A stretch of DNA of 64,000 bases from positions 162,651 through 226,650 of the forward strand of contig JAGYXB010001054.1 in assembly GCA_022495005.1 (NCBI GenBank), given 5' to 3'. Below, one piece after another: positions 1-12,130 of the stretch; position 1 is the stretch's first letter; the number at the start of each line of letters is the position of its first letter. The stretch comes from Rhyacophila brunnea (lineage: Eukaryota; Arthropoda; Insecta; Trichoptera; Rhyacophilidae). Both the position numbers and the translations under genes were made by a program. A model generated the notes under the pieces. That model ran no database searches. It had not been told where the DNA came from and saw only the letters and a list, made by a program, of their open reading frames with translations.

Positions 1-454
1 TCCGATAAGAAAACTCACGGCGAACTGTGCCACGGTGAAATGATTTACATACAATTTACAATAACTGATCTGACCAGTAATCCTATTCTAAATAATTAAT
101 ACGGTAACACATTTCCGTTATTTTATTGCTCCAAAATAACATGGATATTACTCGGAGTAATTCCATCAAAAAGGCGGTTTTCTACAATATTTTTTAACAC
201 ACCGCACTGCGTCTTACTTAATCGGTTGCATTTATAATAAAGAAAGACGTGTTAACTGTGTTACTCGAAGATATTTGACAGTATGCGGATAACGTGGTTA
301 TGAGCGGTCGTGTTAAGAAATATATCACATTTAACACTTTTTTCTATTGATTATTACTTTTAGAAAATTATCAAGCGCTTGAATTCGTAAATTATTAGAT
401 TTTTTTTTCCATAATTTTAAAAATAACCATAATTTATTAGGTTACACTACTTTA
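1..454. other. AT-rich DNA, nothing recognised
   Basis: No protein similarity, inverted repeat or RNA fold could be supported here. It ends at the left side of a reverse-transcriptase relic. Confidence 0.5.
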
Positions 455-800
455 TTCTTCTCGGTCATTCTCTCTTGGGCGAAGTCGTGACCACCCTGTG
501 TCATCTTTTGAGCGACTAAGACTCTGCACCCCTTTTGGTCCACTGCTTCTCTCAGGGCTCCCAGTAAGCTCCTTCACTTAGTCACTCCATCTTTCCATTC
601 CCTGGAGGCTACATACAGCCAAGAGTCTTTTCAGGTTATCTGGTCCGCACTGAAAACTATCTGCAAAAAACTGCAGAATGCGTCTCAGACGTATTGTCGA
701 GAGCCGATCATTATTTGGAGTTTCTCATCAAGAAACTGTTTCTTGATGACTCACTTCACCAACACCACATTTTGAAGGCATCGATTGCCTTCCCACATGT
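455..800 (-). mobile_element. RTE-like LINE tail, decayed
   Basis: Read on the minus strand, this GC-richer block gives pieces typical of the C-terminal tail of an insect non-LTR reverse transcriptase, spread over shifted frames: an 'IDAFKMWCW' start, an 'RILQFFADSF' stretch and a final 'LREAV..K' plus 'GGHDFA' segment. Stops and frameshifts show it is dead. Only the tail is present; no endonuclease or catalytic RT motif is visible. The RTE clade is inferred from resemblance of the tail, not shown by a domain. Confidence 0.55.
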
Positions 801-2520
801 CTACAAAAAATCTTTTCATAAATTTCACCTTGAAACACTGTAGATAGTATTTATATTGCGGCCTATTAGCTAAAATAAAAAATATATTTTCCACTCTGTA
901 CTTTTAAGCGGATTTGGACAGAAAATTCACAATTCGTGAATTCCACCCTCGCTGCAGATGACGTCACGCCGTCTCACGTGTCAGTTGTACATATCGCGAA
1001 ACACATTTTAATCAAGGCCGCCCCTCACTCTGCGCTGCGTCTTCTTCGGAAATGGTGGTGCGCGCAACATGACGTTTCTCGTCTCTCTGTCACGAGTTTT
1101 TACATTATTTTGATGTATATAAACGATACCTACGGAATTCAGGCGTCAACATTTTTGAATCGCTGCCGCAGAAAGGGCGCAAAGGAATCAATCGTTAAAT
1201 AAACGAAACAAGTACTCTAAAATCGTTAGAAGTCATTTTACACCTAAAAGTCGCCATAAAAATGTTCACTGGTTACAATCGAAAGATACTAGAAGCAAAT
1301 CCAACACCCAAGAATCGAAAAATTGTTTTCGACTCTTTTAGATAGTATGTAAATAAACAGATTTTAATTGATAGGCTAATTTATGCTGAACGTATTTATT
1401 TATTTTATTTTATTGATTTATTTAATATTTATAAAATGTAAAAATAAAGATAAAACAGAGCACACAGAATAATAATAATAATAATACAATATTACAGTCA
1501 GGTAATATAATCAAAAAAAGTTCAATAACATGATAGCAGCATGTCAAATTATGAAAAAAAGTTGAGTGGGAGATAGAAAAATGCAGTGTTTGAGCGTCAG
1601 GGCATTGGTATTGAACATATCAATATAATAACTATTCGAAAGAGAATGAATCCTTGGCATTGAACAATAAATGAATGACAAAATCGCGGTATATCACAGT
1701 TGGTACGTACAAATGCCGACGATCTGAATTATTAAAGAACCTAATACTACTTTAATAATAATGATTCCACAAAAGAATAATATGTAGGTAAATAAACAAA
1801 TTTAAAAATTCTTTTAGTTTTACGTTGTCTTTCGAAAAAAGTAATGTGAGCATGGTTGGATTTGCTTCTAGTAGTTTCAATTTATTTGTTATAATAAATA
1901 TTATGATTCAAATCTTGTTTTTTTATATATCATGTCATACCTCCTTATGTGAACGTAGATATTTCAATTAGTATTTTAATACCTACCTAATTACAATATT
2001 TTTTATGCAAAAGATTTCCCCTCCAAAACAGTTCATATTATATACCTCCACAATATCAACATATTTCTGGCTGATGATACGGATTGTTTTTTTTAAGCAC
2101 TTCCCCATCTGATTCACGGTATTGATTGATTGAAAAAAATACTATGGGATACCTATATAACAATAGGCGGAGTCAACTGTGTGCTTGTAATACTGAACAC
2201 ATTGTAATTTATCACATAAGGCACAACGGGAGGTCACTTTTGAAGACATTATTCAAACTGCCAAAAACACTCCAGTCCAGCTTTGATCTGCGAACAATTT
2301 CATCAAACATGGATCCATATATGCATACACATTCTGTAACATATATATATGGTTCTTTACCTGTCCGAACTGAACGCCATCAATAAGCATATTTCTTTGG
2401 ATATACGTGGTTATTATACAAACTTCATATATATGATCAAATTTTAATGTTACCCATTTATAATATTAATACTATCGACCGAAGGTGCTTGATGGAACTT
2501 GAATTTAAATTATAATGGAT
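801..2520. other. Non-coding stretch with possible LINE 3' end
   Basis: Mostly AT-rich. Positions 940-1200 are GC-richer and hold a TATATAAA-like string near 1115, with no supported gene. Positions 1390-1760 have an ATTT/AAT-rich run and a decayed minus-strand frame that loosely resembles the end of a Jockey-type LINE, too weak to call. Nothing is seen in 1761-2520. Confidence 0.35.
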
Positions 2521-2802
2521 TTAAGTTTTGTACTATTCCATTTAAGTCGTTTATTGCGATCCGGGTTTCGCCTTCCGGCATCTTCAGGCGCCATGTACAC
2601 TCACCAAAGGTCACACACTGACAATGAACACTCTTAACTCTAGCTTATATAATAAATCAATACAATAATTATAAACCTAGAGTTAAGAGTGTTCGTTGTC
2701 AGTGTGTGTTTGCCTTTGGTGAGTGTACACGGCGCCTGAAGATACCGAAAGGCGAAACCTGGGTCGCAAAAAACGACTTTAATGGAATAGTACAAAACTT
2801 AA
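2521..2802. mobile_element. Foldback element with hammerhead-like core
   Basis: Two arms of about 120 bp (2521-2643 and 2677-2802) are inverted copies of each other with a 33-bp AT-rich spacer. Both arms end outward in TTAAGTTTTGTAC-like sequence. Each arm carries CTGAAGA, then a short GCC/GGC-type stem with a GNAA-like loop, then GAAAC (plus strand 2736-2758, minus strand 2565-2587). This is the core arrangement of a hammerhead ribozyme and also resembles motifs known from Penelope-like elements. The class is inferred. Single-arm relatives lie at 29804-29882 and 30636-30724. Confidence 0.7.
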
Positions 2803-4066
2803 GTACATTAGAAGTTACCCATTTAAATATAATATTGAAGATATACATACTGATATACTTACGGTGACCATCCGTCCATTATTTAAGAGGATCTTCATTT
2901 ACCGATAAAATCATCGACATTACAATATAATGTATGGACCGTCAAACTCAACTCAGTCCATTACAAGCCTAAGGGCACACCACACGCGCATTATATAGTC
3001 ACGCATTCAAATCCAAATCAAAATTCTATAATATTCAACTCAAATAAACTAAATAACAAAAGTGCCCTCACGTGTTTTTCTATGTATGTTTATATGGTTG
3101 TTCAAAATAATATAATATATAGTTGACTAAAATTATTTGTTTATAATATGTAATATTCAATACAATGTGTCAGTGTTGTTTTGTCAAATTCGCTTTTCGT
3201 CACACAGGTGTCGGATATATTATGTGCAAGTATTTTTGTTCCATCCGTCGTTCATGCACGATTCGATTGAAATAAGTAATATAAAAAAATACATCGCAAG
3301 TGGGAATTGGCGGGAATTGGGGCTGTTAGAGGCAGGCAGGAAATACATTTTCTCTCGCGAGCGGAAGTCTCGTGAATAAATAAAAAGCAAATGAAATTAT
3401 ATTCAAAATGTACAACTAGCTATTTTTAAGCCGCGCCGATAATAATACGACGACAGGATCGATATAATCACCATTGTTACCCACGAGAAAACTAAACTGA
3501 AAATAACCTCAATAAATAATTGATTTTCAACAAAACGTTATTATTTATAGTTATTTTAAATGCAATACGATTGAGAATTTTCCAAAATATGAAATACGTA
3601 TCTACTTATGAAAAGCTAAGTATTATTAATCGGACAAGAGTTACCTCGTGCAATAAAAAAATGTACTAATTAATGTAAATGTTGTATTTGAAATTAATGG
3701 AAATCCATCATACGGAATACAACGATAAATGTCCCGCTATATTTAGTAAACGATAAGAGATAATAATATTATTATAACATACAAGCTAAAGTACCTGACT
3801 TCGCACAGGGTCGCTTCGTGGATACATTTATCTTAGATATTTAAAAAATAATAACAAGTGATTATTTTTTTAATATTAAAATATCTGTGGAATACAATAT
3901 GACTATATGAAAATAATTCTAATAAGAGTAAAGGTCAAACAAAAAAACACTAAATTAAAATCGATTCCAAAATATGCAAACGTTATTAATAGTATTAATA
4001 TGTAGTGAAAAATTCAAAATTGGGTGGAACAAACAAACAACAAACTTTGTATTTTATATAATACCA
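2803..4066. other. AT-rich DNA, nothing recognised
   Basis: No coding region, terminal repeat or RNA gene could be supported. The frame at 3137-3379 has no recognisable motif. Confidence 0.45.
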
Positions 4067-4380
4067 ATTTAGAAACCTTTGCGGGTGTACGCACAACAAC
4101 TGACAAAAGTTTCATCGCGATCGGATGAATGGTATAGGAACGCATACGTATAGAAGAAGAAGATGGTTTTTCTAATTCAGAAACCTTCGCGGGTGTGCAC
4201 ACAACAACTCACCAAAGTTTCATCGCAATCGGATGAATGGTATAGGAACGCATACGGGACAGACAGACAGATTCATTTTTATATATAAGATATAGCCTAT
4301 AACCTTCACGCAAGTGCAATCAATAAGTTGACAAAGTTTTGTCACAATCGGATGAACGGTATGGCAGCGCATACAGTACG
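4067..4380 (+). repeat. Three tandem LINE-type 3' tail units
   Basis: Three diverged copies of an 80-90 bp unit begin near 4067, 4173 and 4299. Each contains a CAAAGTTT(C/T)(A/G)TC string, then ATCGGATGAA(T/C)GGTAT, then CGCATAC. The second is followed by GGACAGACAGACAG and TTTTTATATATAAGAT. This layout is familiar from 3' ends of arthropod non-LTR retrotransposons. No coding part is attached, so the family is not assigned. Confidence 0.6.
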
Positions 4381-4784
4381 CACACAAACAAATATTATTT
4401 TTTTAGATATCAAAGCGATTGAACCGTAGAAAAAGGGATTCATATGAACTTTTTGAATGAATTATATATTTGTAACAATCATACCACATGCGTGACACAC
4501 TTCAATATGTATATTTTGTTGTCAAAACAAAACAATAGAACGATAATGATCATCAGCATTTCTTCAATAATAACTAGATCGGTAGGAGACGGTAGGGTTG
4601 GTTATGATTTGTTAATAGCGACAATATCTCTTGTAATATATGTACTGCATTCGTATAAATTGGAAGGACAATACATGAATCCTCACTCACTCATCGAGTC
4701 TGTCACAAGACGCACTACTATTGTCACGAGTCCTTCATTCGACATAATCAACCGTCATTTTACTCGGACCAAGTCATCATTATC

Positions 4785-5235
4785 ATCATCGGCACTACGA
4801 CCCAATGTGGGTCTTGGCCGCCTCCAGGAAACGTCTCCACTCCCCTCTGTCTGCCGCAAGCTCCCTCCACCGCCTCAGTCTCAGGGGTGCTGTGTCTCTT
4901 TCTATACAGTCCAGCCACCGTAGTCTAGGTCTCCCGACCCTCCTTTTCCCTTTTGGTATATTAAAGAGAAGCCTCTTTGGTGGTTGGGTGTCTTACATCC
5001 GTGAGACATGGCCTGCCCAACGAAGTCGCCCCACTTTCACGTGTGAGACTACAGGGGGATCTTCATACAACGCATATTGTTCATGGTTGTACCTTTCTCG
5101 CTTCCTCGCCACGTGCCATCCTCTTCACATACAGCTCCGAAGACTCTTCTTAAAATATTTCTTTCAAAGATATCCAGCTTCCTCTCATCTTTTTTTGATA
5201 AAGCCCAGCATTGCGACTCAAAGGCTAGGTAGGTC
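4785..5235 (-). mobile_element. RTE-like LINE tail
   Basis: The minus strand encodes the post-catalytic tail of an insect non-LTR reverse transcriptase. From 5' to 3' it reads a 'RKLDIFERNILRR' helix, 'RYNHEQYALYEDPPVV', the conserved 'VGRLRWAGHVSRM', then 'GRPRLRWLDCIERD' and 'LAADRG', ending near 4790 at a 'THIG' terminus. Several stops and one frameshift in the last part make it a pseudogene. The catalytic domain is absent (5' truncation). The plus-strand frames over this block are shadows. Confidence 0.85.
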
Positions 5236-6977
5236 AGTTCATTAATATAATCAATCTTTCGATCACATCGATCTTATGAGTACATCCATACCCGCGATTA
5301 TAATCTCACGCTGTTATCTTTATTCAAGTATTATTGTATTTTGGTACCGATCAATAAACTTCTCACAATATCCAAAAACGACTTTCTATATCCTTCACTC
5401 ATCTACCGCAAAATATTATAACATTTGGAAGCAATTCCAGAATGATTTTAATAACTTGTTTCGGTACCAACTATTGAAAATACTCATATTATTATTTAAA
5501 ATAAACCACAATTAAATATTTGACTGCTTTCAGCCATTTAAAAGTGAGACCTTCTAAAATAATTATCAATTGAGAATAATGTGAAATAAGTCCTATAATA
5601 ATAATAATAATATATTATCATGTTTTATTTTAATTATTGCAATATTTTCCCACTGAGAATAATTGTAAAAAATGTGATGCCTCAAAACAAACACAATGTT
5701 TTTTTGTTGTTGACAAGATACTTACTAAAATCGTTTATTTTAGAAGAATATCATGTTTTTAAATGAATGGAGGGAGTTTTAAAAATGTGACGTAATTTAG
5801 AAATGCGGTAAAAGAGAAGACGTCGAAGGGAGGGGGGTCAAAAAACTATAAAAATCATGTGATGACGTTTAAGGACGACCCCAGGTAATGCAAAACTATT
5901 AGAATGTCTGTTCTTAATAATTATTACGTTGGAATTATCCATTTGAACGTTTAAAATAGCCCTGCCAAGGTGCATTTTATTGCCACTCATAAAAATTAAC
6001 ATATTAATTTTATCCAGTCACATACCTCCGAACAAAATATTTCAAAACTTGTAACCATTGCATTGCATAAACTATGTAAAATATTTAACAACTTAATTGC
6101 GTCTATGATAAATTGTACAAAGTTTTATCTTCATTTTAACCAAGAGAAGTTTCAACTATAATATATGACAGCCATAATAGCAAACAATAATACACGAGAG
6201 ACGTGTGGCCAATTTAATAAAATATTATTAAAGAACGCTACATGACTGAAAAAATGGCTCTCGATTTAACTTTATTGTGGCGCGTTAAATTTTATCGCAT
6301 CCCTCGTGTGTGCGGGTTAAAAATAATCATAATTTATTCGTAAAATTCTAAACCTATCGTATAAATCTTATCTCGAGTTCACACGCAAAAATATTTCATA
6401 AAGTGTGGCAAGCGTTTAACAAAATGAAAATTCGTTTCAGGCATTTAAAAAGAAGGAATTGCGTAACATTAGGTATTTCATATTTTCAGACGTGCATTAA
6501 AATACATATTTTCTGCAGATTCAGCTATTGCTGAGCTATGCATGAGTTTTAACTTATTATTTTTAGGGTGTATGTATAGTTAAAGAATCTATAGTTCATT
6601 TATAAAATAAAATCTATACTTACTATAAAACACAAAGTATGTCCGTAATTCAAAGGCTACAGTAGGCTATAGAACATTTAATTTTTTATTGAAGATTCCT
6701 TCACCATGATTAGGATGTACGAACCAAGGCCTGAACAAAAACGATGCATGAGTGCGAGTGAGAAAGTATTCGGCACCCTTACAATCTCTGCGACACGCGC
6801 TAGAGTAAGATAAAAGGTCTACTAGCTACAAGCCAGTTTCCAAAAGTATCGCCATCAAATCGGGGCGAAACGCTTCACATAGCGTCGATAACTTGCGAGC
6901 TCGTGTTGCTAAAATTGATATTTTTGTGTTAAACATAAAGTCAGTGGTAAATATTTTTGGTTAATTAAGTAGAAAAG
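5236..6977. other. AT-rich DNA, no gene recognised
   Basis: Positions 5770-5890 hold a GGAGGGGGGTCAAAAAA / GGACGACCCC arrangement that may be a decayed dispersed repeat. Positions 6230-6440 are non-repetitive, with several TTTAT/ATAAA homeodomain-like strings and no other support. The stretch from 6840 leads into the THAP-type exon. Confidence 0.4.
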
Positions 6978-7048
6978 ATGGTTCTGTGTCTTGTCTTAAA
7001 ATGTGGTAGCCGTACTGATAAGCAAGAAGATGGTATTACGTTTCATAA
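6978..7048 (+). CDS. First exon of a THAP-domain protein (partial)
   Basis: An ATG at 6978 opens 23 codons that begin MVLCLVLKCG and end DGITFH, followed at 7049 by a consensus splice donor (GTAAGT). The THAP zinc finger is a C2CH DNA-binding fold that starts Met-x-x-Cys-x4-Cys near the N-terminus and has a (V/I)(S/T)FH(K/R)FP segment about 10 residues later. Both landmarks are here, and an intron inside 'FH-K' is usual for such genes. Later exons with the remaining Cys and His were not found in this window. It may belong to a P-element-like transposon, a domesticated THAP gene, or an orphan exon. The frame has no stops. Confidence 0.6.
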
Positions 7049-8689
7049 GTAAGTTGATACATGTTCGTGATAATTTATTTGTATTTTATTATATATTTTA
7101 ATATCAGTGACCTAGTGTTTCTTTAAAATAACTTAAATTATGGATATCTTTATCTAATGGTTGCATTTTGACCGCTTAAAAATACTATATAACGTAAAAA
7201 AATAGAAAATTATATTTTAATTCTGAGCGTCTAGTGCGAGCACTTTGGGCGAGCACTAGCGAAATGGTCTATGGTCTCGAACATTTGTAGACGAATGCGT
7301 TCGCTCGCTCACAAATCAAACGCAAGGCACGCGGCTTCATTTAGCAATGCAACGGGTGGCGTCTAGATGTATCTATAGTCTAATGTACGAACATATTTTG
7401 ATGGTTTTGTGTGCTTTAATTCACGAGATATAAACATATGAAGTTTCCTATACATTATCATTTATAAAATTTATCGTTTCTCAAAAAAGCTCACTATTAT
7501 ATAAGTGCCTATTTAATTTTACAATGTTATCTTTCCGAAAACGTAGAAAATTTCAAAGATTACCTACTCAACTTCATAAGAGGCCTACAGGCTAATCAGT
7601 GAAGACCTATAACAGGCTGGTAGCTGTTATATGTACCAGCGAAACTTCCTGTCATGACCAGGCATAATCTTATTTCTCAAAAACTCTGCTTCATTCTTGC
7701 TTGAAGACGGAAAATTATAAGCAGCAAATTAAGGAATGAATACTATCATTACAACTTTTGAAAGCAGTGACGGTTTTCCACTTAGATGACGATGCAGTCA
7801 TTTCGTTAGAAGGTACCTAGCGACATGTTAGTTTAAAGAAAACACAAGGGGGCCTCTAAAAATGCCAGTGCCTCAGACCTTCACGCATCTAAAACTATTG
7901 CTCTGTGAGAGTAGGTTTCCCAGAAATACTTTAATCCTCAGTAGATAATTTATCATCATTTTTGTAAAGATTTTTGTTTCATTTGTCAGTTTATTAAGCG
8001 AATAAAATAGGTAGGGATGCATCTAACAATTTGAGACAAAAAATGAAAGGGGACGGCATTACACGTCTGAATAACGGCGACACTTTGCCTAGGGACGACA
8101 TAATGTCGAAGGCTGAAAGATTATCATTAGGAAGAATAATATAATCGAAACAAGCTACCACACTATCAGAACCGAATAAGTCAAACACCCTGGAAATGAG
8201 AACTAACAACAGCTGTATTATTTTGTATTTCGTAAAGTGAATTGAATAATAAAAATACATAAACAACAAGTGAGTTCGGTACAAACGGTAGTTATGTATA
8301 AAAAATATTTAGTTATCATAATATCACATTATCCAAAATACAATACATTCCAAAACTATGATAATGATAGAACTTGGTCAACAGTTAGTTGCTCAATAAT
8401 GACGCACTTCAATAACTGGAGAGTGAAGATATTGACAATTTTCTTTATCATTCACAATAGTCAATTGCATTAGAAACACCGGATGTTGGTGAACAGACGA
8501 TTAATTACTGAACATGCATCATCACCATAACGGGAGCAATGACATGCTTGATACAGCATGGAAAATAAGTGTCATATCTAAATGGATCAAAGTTTAGCTA
8601 GTCAAGATTTGATAATATTTATTGTCGGAGGTGAATTCTACGAGCAAAATAAAACGAATAATTCCATTCTGAAAGAAAAGTGAAACATC
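7049..8689. other. Possible intron and unassigned DNA
   Basis: No second THAP exon with a convincing acceptor was found. Positions 7230-7390 are locally GC-richer (GCGAGCACT repeats) without an assignable function. The remainder is AT-rich and featureless. Confidence 0.4.
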
Positions 8690-8960
8690 GGCTCTTAAAA
8701 ATATGTCACCGGCTCTTTAGCCACGTAGCCAGAAGGGAAAACAATAATTTTGAAAGGCTTTCGTAAGCGGAAATATCGCGGGTCGACGCGGAAAAGGGAG
8801 GTCGCCTACACGATGGTCCAGCCAAATGAAGGACGTTACGGAACTTCTAATACCTACAGGTATGCTGAAGGCGGAATGCAGGGATCACTGGAGAAACAGC
8901 TGATATGACGTTAAAAATTAGTCAAAAGTAAGGGCACAACAATTAATGCAACATGACTAC
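8690..8960 (+). mobile_element. RTE-like LINE tail, frameshifted
   Basis: The plus strand gives 'HVARREN..NFERL' and, after a frameshift, 'GNIAGRRGKGRSPTRWSSQM', then 'ECRDHWRNS'. These match the order Gly-His-Val-x-Arg, a basic 'G(K/R)R.RGR.PTRW' stretch and a terminal 'DR..W' helix of insect non-LTR reverse-transcriptase tails. It is a third subfamily, distinct from those at 4785-5235 and 60700-60960. No catalytic domain remains. Confidence 0.75.
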
Positions 8961-11368
8961 TTCAGTATCTCTGGATAAGCTCACATAATTCTTCAACGAT
9001 TGTCACGTCTAATGATGATAATAAATAAATAATGAGTTTTTTTGAGAATTTCGATTTTTATTCTTCAAAAGAACGATATAAAAAGGCTGAAAAGGAAATC
9101 ACGCATGAAATTAAAAATTATGCTTTAAATTTGTCAGTATTTCTTGAACCTTGAAGCGACTCTCAGAGGGGTCGCAACCCCTTTGTTTAGGTATTACAAT
9201 ATTAAGGTGTATAATTCGTCGAAAAATGGGAACAAATTCTATATTTATTTATTTATTGTTAAGTTATTGTATGTATGAAATGTTATTTACGGAAAATTAA
9301 TTTTTAATCCTATTACAAGTTTTTAAAAATTCACACATAATAAAATATTAGGGGTAGGAAATAGATAGTTAATAAAATATCATTTTTTTTAGTTGAGAAG
9401 ATTGGTTCAATTACTAGTAAGTACTTAACTATATTTTACATTATTTTTAAGTACACTCTAAACTCTAAAGTAAAGGTGTCTACGCGCTGCATGTCTGGCA
9501 TGGCGGTAGGCGTGAGAGTTGGCGATAGACAAAAGGAATTGGCGCGAAATTGTGCTTGCGCTATGCCCCAATGTTGTGGCGTGACAGGGTGAAAGAAGAA
9601 GTACATTCAATTCCTCCCAACAATTCAAAACGCAAAGATACAAGACGTAAGATATTATCATATGCCAAAAACAATACATATGTATTGTACAATAATACCT
9701 CTATTGTGGCAGAAGTGAAAAGCCATCTTTAGGACGAAGGTAATCCACCATCAAAAAGGGTTTTCTTCAATAAACCAGAAGAGAAACAAGGAAAAATAGG
9801 TGATTAGGAAAATAATATATCCTGAGGTGATTGGATTGTAGAAAGAGACACTGCATCCTTGAGGATCGGGAAGTACCTAATGACAGCTTGTGAAACACAG
9901 TTGCGAGTGGTGGGTAGTTTCGACCCACATTGAGTTGTACTACCGATAGTGATGCTAGTATTAGATAGAAGCGGTTAACTTATTTGTTATTGAGATTGAT
10001 TTTAACATTAAAGAAAAACTATTCGCGATATATTTACTATAATTGTGAAATTTGTAAAAAATGGTTATTAAAAATTATTATGTAAATGGAAATATATTTA
10101 TGTTAAAAACATACGTTCATTTAGTTAGGTAAATAGATATATATTATATTCAATAAGGGAAACGAACGATTTAAGACATAGGTATTAAAATATCATATTA
10201 AACATCTCACCTTAAAGGTATTAAATATTAAATAAAAGGTATCAGTTAAAGTTATTAAATTTTAATAACGATAATAAATTTTAATCAATCTTCAGAATAA
10301 GAATTTGCCAAGCAAGGAAGGGGGTTTTTGTATTAGCTTATTTTATACATAAGGACGTGCACCCAAAGTAATATTAGATTCAAATCTGAGATATACGGAG
10401 GAAAAAAAAAACATAAATACTACAGATTGAAATCATAATCTTAAATGTTGCGATAATTAAAGAAGAATCCGTAAATATATCGGTCTGAAATTATCTAAAA
10501 ACAAAGCTGCTTTAAAATGAAAACATAAAAGCTAAACCAATGTCTTCGTTTTTTTTGCTGCTACGTAGTCGTACAAAACGAATATTTATTAATTCGATAT
10601 TGTAAAATTAAATACGGCCGCGATCGACATGTTTGCCATACCTGTTATAATGTATATTGTTGTATTTTATAGTATAAACTGATGTTTTGCAATAGAGTTT
10701 TAAATTGTCAATTCCTGATAAATATTTCATCGTTTGATTGTCACATCCGACTCGATTTTTCATTCATTAGCTCTGTCTTGTATATATGCACAAATTTAAT
10801 TATATAATAATATTTTTAATTGATTAGTTATATTTTAAATGAAATCTATAATAACATGCATACATATTCCCAAACATATACATACTATAATATAGTTATA
10901 CGTCATATATCGTACAGAATAAATAAACAAAAAGTGTACGTGATAGTGTGTAGAATATAAAGTCATCCTTCTTGAAATATATGCTCCCTTTAGTGTGGCA
11001 GTCTCCTCACGGCCCCAGGACGAGATAAAGAAAACAATATTCGGAAGGGTTTACAGCATTTTGTCACAGCAACAGAAACCCTCTTAGGCTCGGGCCTTGT
11101 ACTAAAAACAAATTTATGTATCTCCACTGAAACGGAATGTAGATTATTGCTTTATTTGTTTTTAAAACCCCCAGTACTTACAATACGCTGAATTAAACTT
11201 GGTATCGTAAATATATCTTAACTTTTTACTGTCGGGAATAATTGCGTTTCTAAGCCACCATTTAACCAAATGTTCACGATTGATGGCATCGACATAATCA
11301 GCTGTACATAATTTATAATATCTAACGCTTGGTGTAGACCTCCCTAACGCCACCGACCGTAATGCACG
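8961..11368. other. AT-rich DNA, nothing secure
   Basis: A short frame at 9550-9732 and its extension to about 9790 are rich in Lys and Tyr but match no domain I know. A GGGGTCGCAACCCC string near 9167 resembles the core of some hAT ends but has no partner. The frame at 11162-11353 (minus) is unrecognised. The rest shows nothing. Confidence 0.4.
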
Positions 11369-12130
11369 TTATTTATTTATTTATTTATTTATTATTTAAC
11401 AAAAAAATACATTGTCGACATAAAAAATCTAAATTCAAGACGATCACAATAATATGAAATTTATATTATAACAAATATTACCCTCACAAGAGAGAAGAAA
11501 ATATAAAATTTCGAAAGCAAAATACATATCACGTCACTGAAAATTTCTATGTCTTTGGGGAGCGCATTGACTAGTCTTGCACTTTCCTCGCTAATGGTAG
11601 CTGATAGGCTTGTCACGAGGAAACGTTTCTGACCCAGAATAGATCACGACCACGTAGGTAATTGACAGACGCATGCAAATTCAAATTCTTTAGGACACCA
11701 GGATTGGAAACAATCCCACGCGCTAACAGGCAAAAATATCTCAAGAACAGATGTGACGTACGAGATTCAAAAATAATCATGTCTCGTAGAAAGGCAATCA
11801 GACAATAATCATATTTAACGAATTATCTCAAGGAAAATAGTTATATTTCTAAATATAAAGATATCAAAGAAATTTCTTCTGGACGCGCTCTAAAATTAGC
11901 TTGTAGGAAACTTTATAAGGACACCAGACAATCGACCCATATTCAAGAATACTACGCGCTAACATGACGTAGAGCGTACGTTTGACATTTGGATTCTTGA
12001 ATGGTTTGACTTGTCGCATGATGAATCCTAGAAACTTACTCATACGTAATTCTATAGAAGCTATATGCGAGTGAATTGCAATAATTGTATTGATGGTAAG
12101 ATGGCTATGGCAAAATGGAAATGTCAACTG
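11369..12130 (-). mobile_element. Jockey/CR1-like LINE 3' part
   Basis: On the minus strand the frame 12127-11864 ends with 'SKFLGFIMRQ..PFKNP', 'LYVMLARSILEYGSIVWCP' and 'ERVQKKFL', the classic thumb region just after the RT active site in Jockey/CR1-group LINEs. The tail continues in other frames ('LLARGIVSNPGVL', 'VNYLRGRDLFWV') to about 11560. The element ends at 11397-11369 in a (TAAA)n-type tail. It is truncated before the active-site motif and broken by stops. Related copies on the same strand lie at 51119-51730 and 61170-61480. Confidence 0.88.

Noticed and set aside
936..1202. Plus-strand frame of 88 codons
   Set aside because: No domain, no splice context, and composition like a chance frame in a GC-richer patch.
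4067..4380. CRISPR-like array
   Set aside because: The repeats are long, diverged and joined by unequal AT-rich spacers; they look like LINE 3' ends, and the context is eukaryotic.
4444..5245. Two overlapping plus-strand frames of 159 and 146 codons
   Set aside because: They run antisense to the minus-strand reverse-transcriptase tail at 4785-5235, whose motifs explain the open frames.
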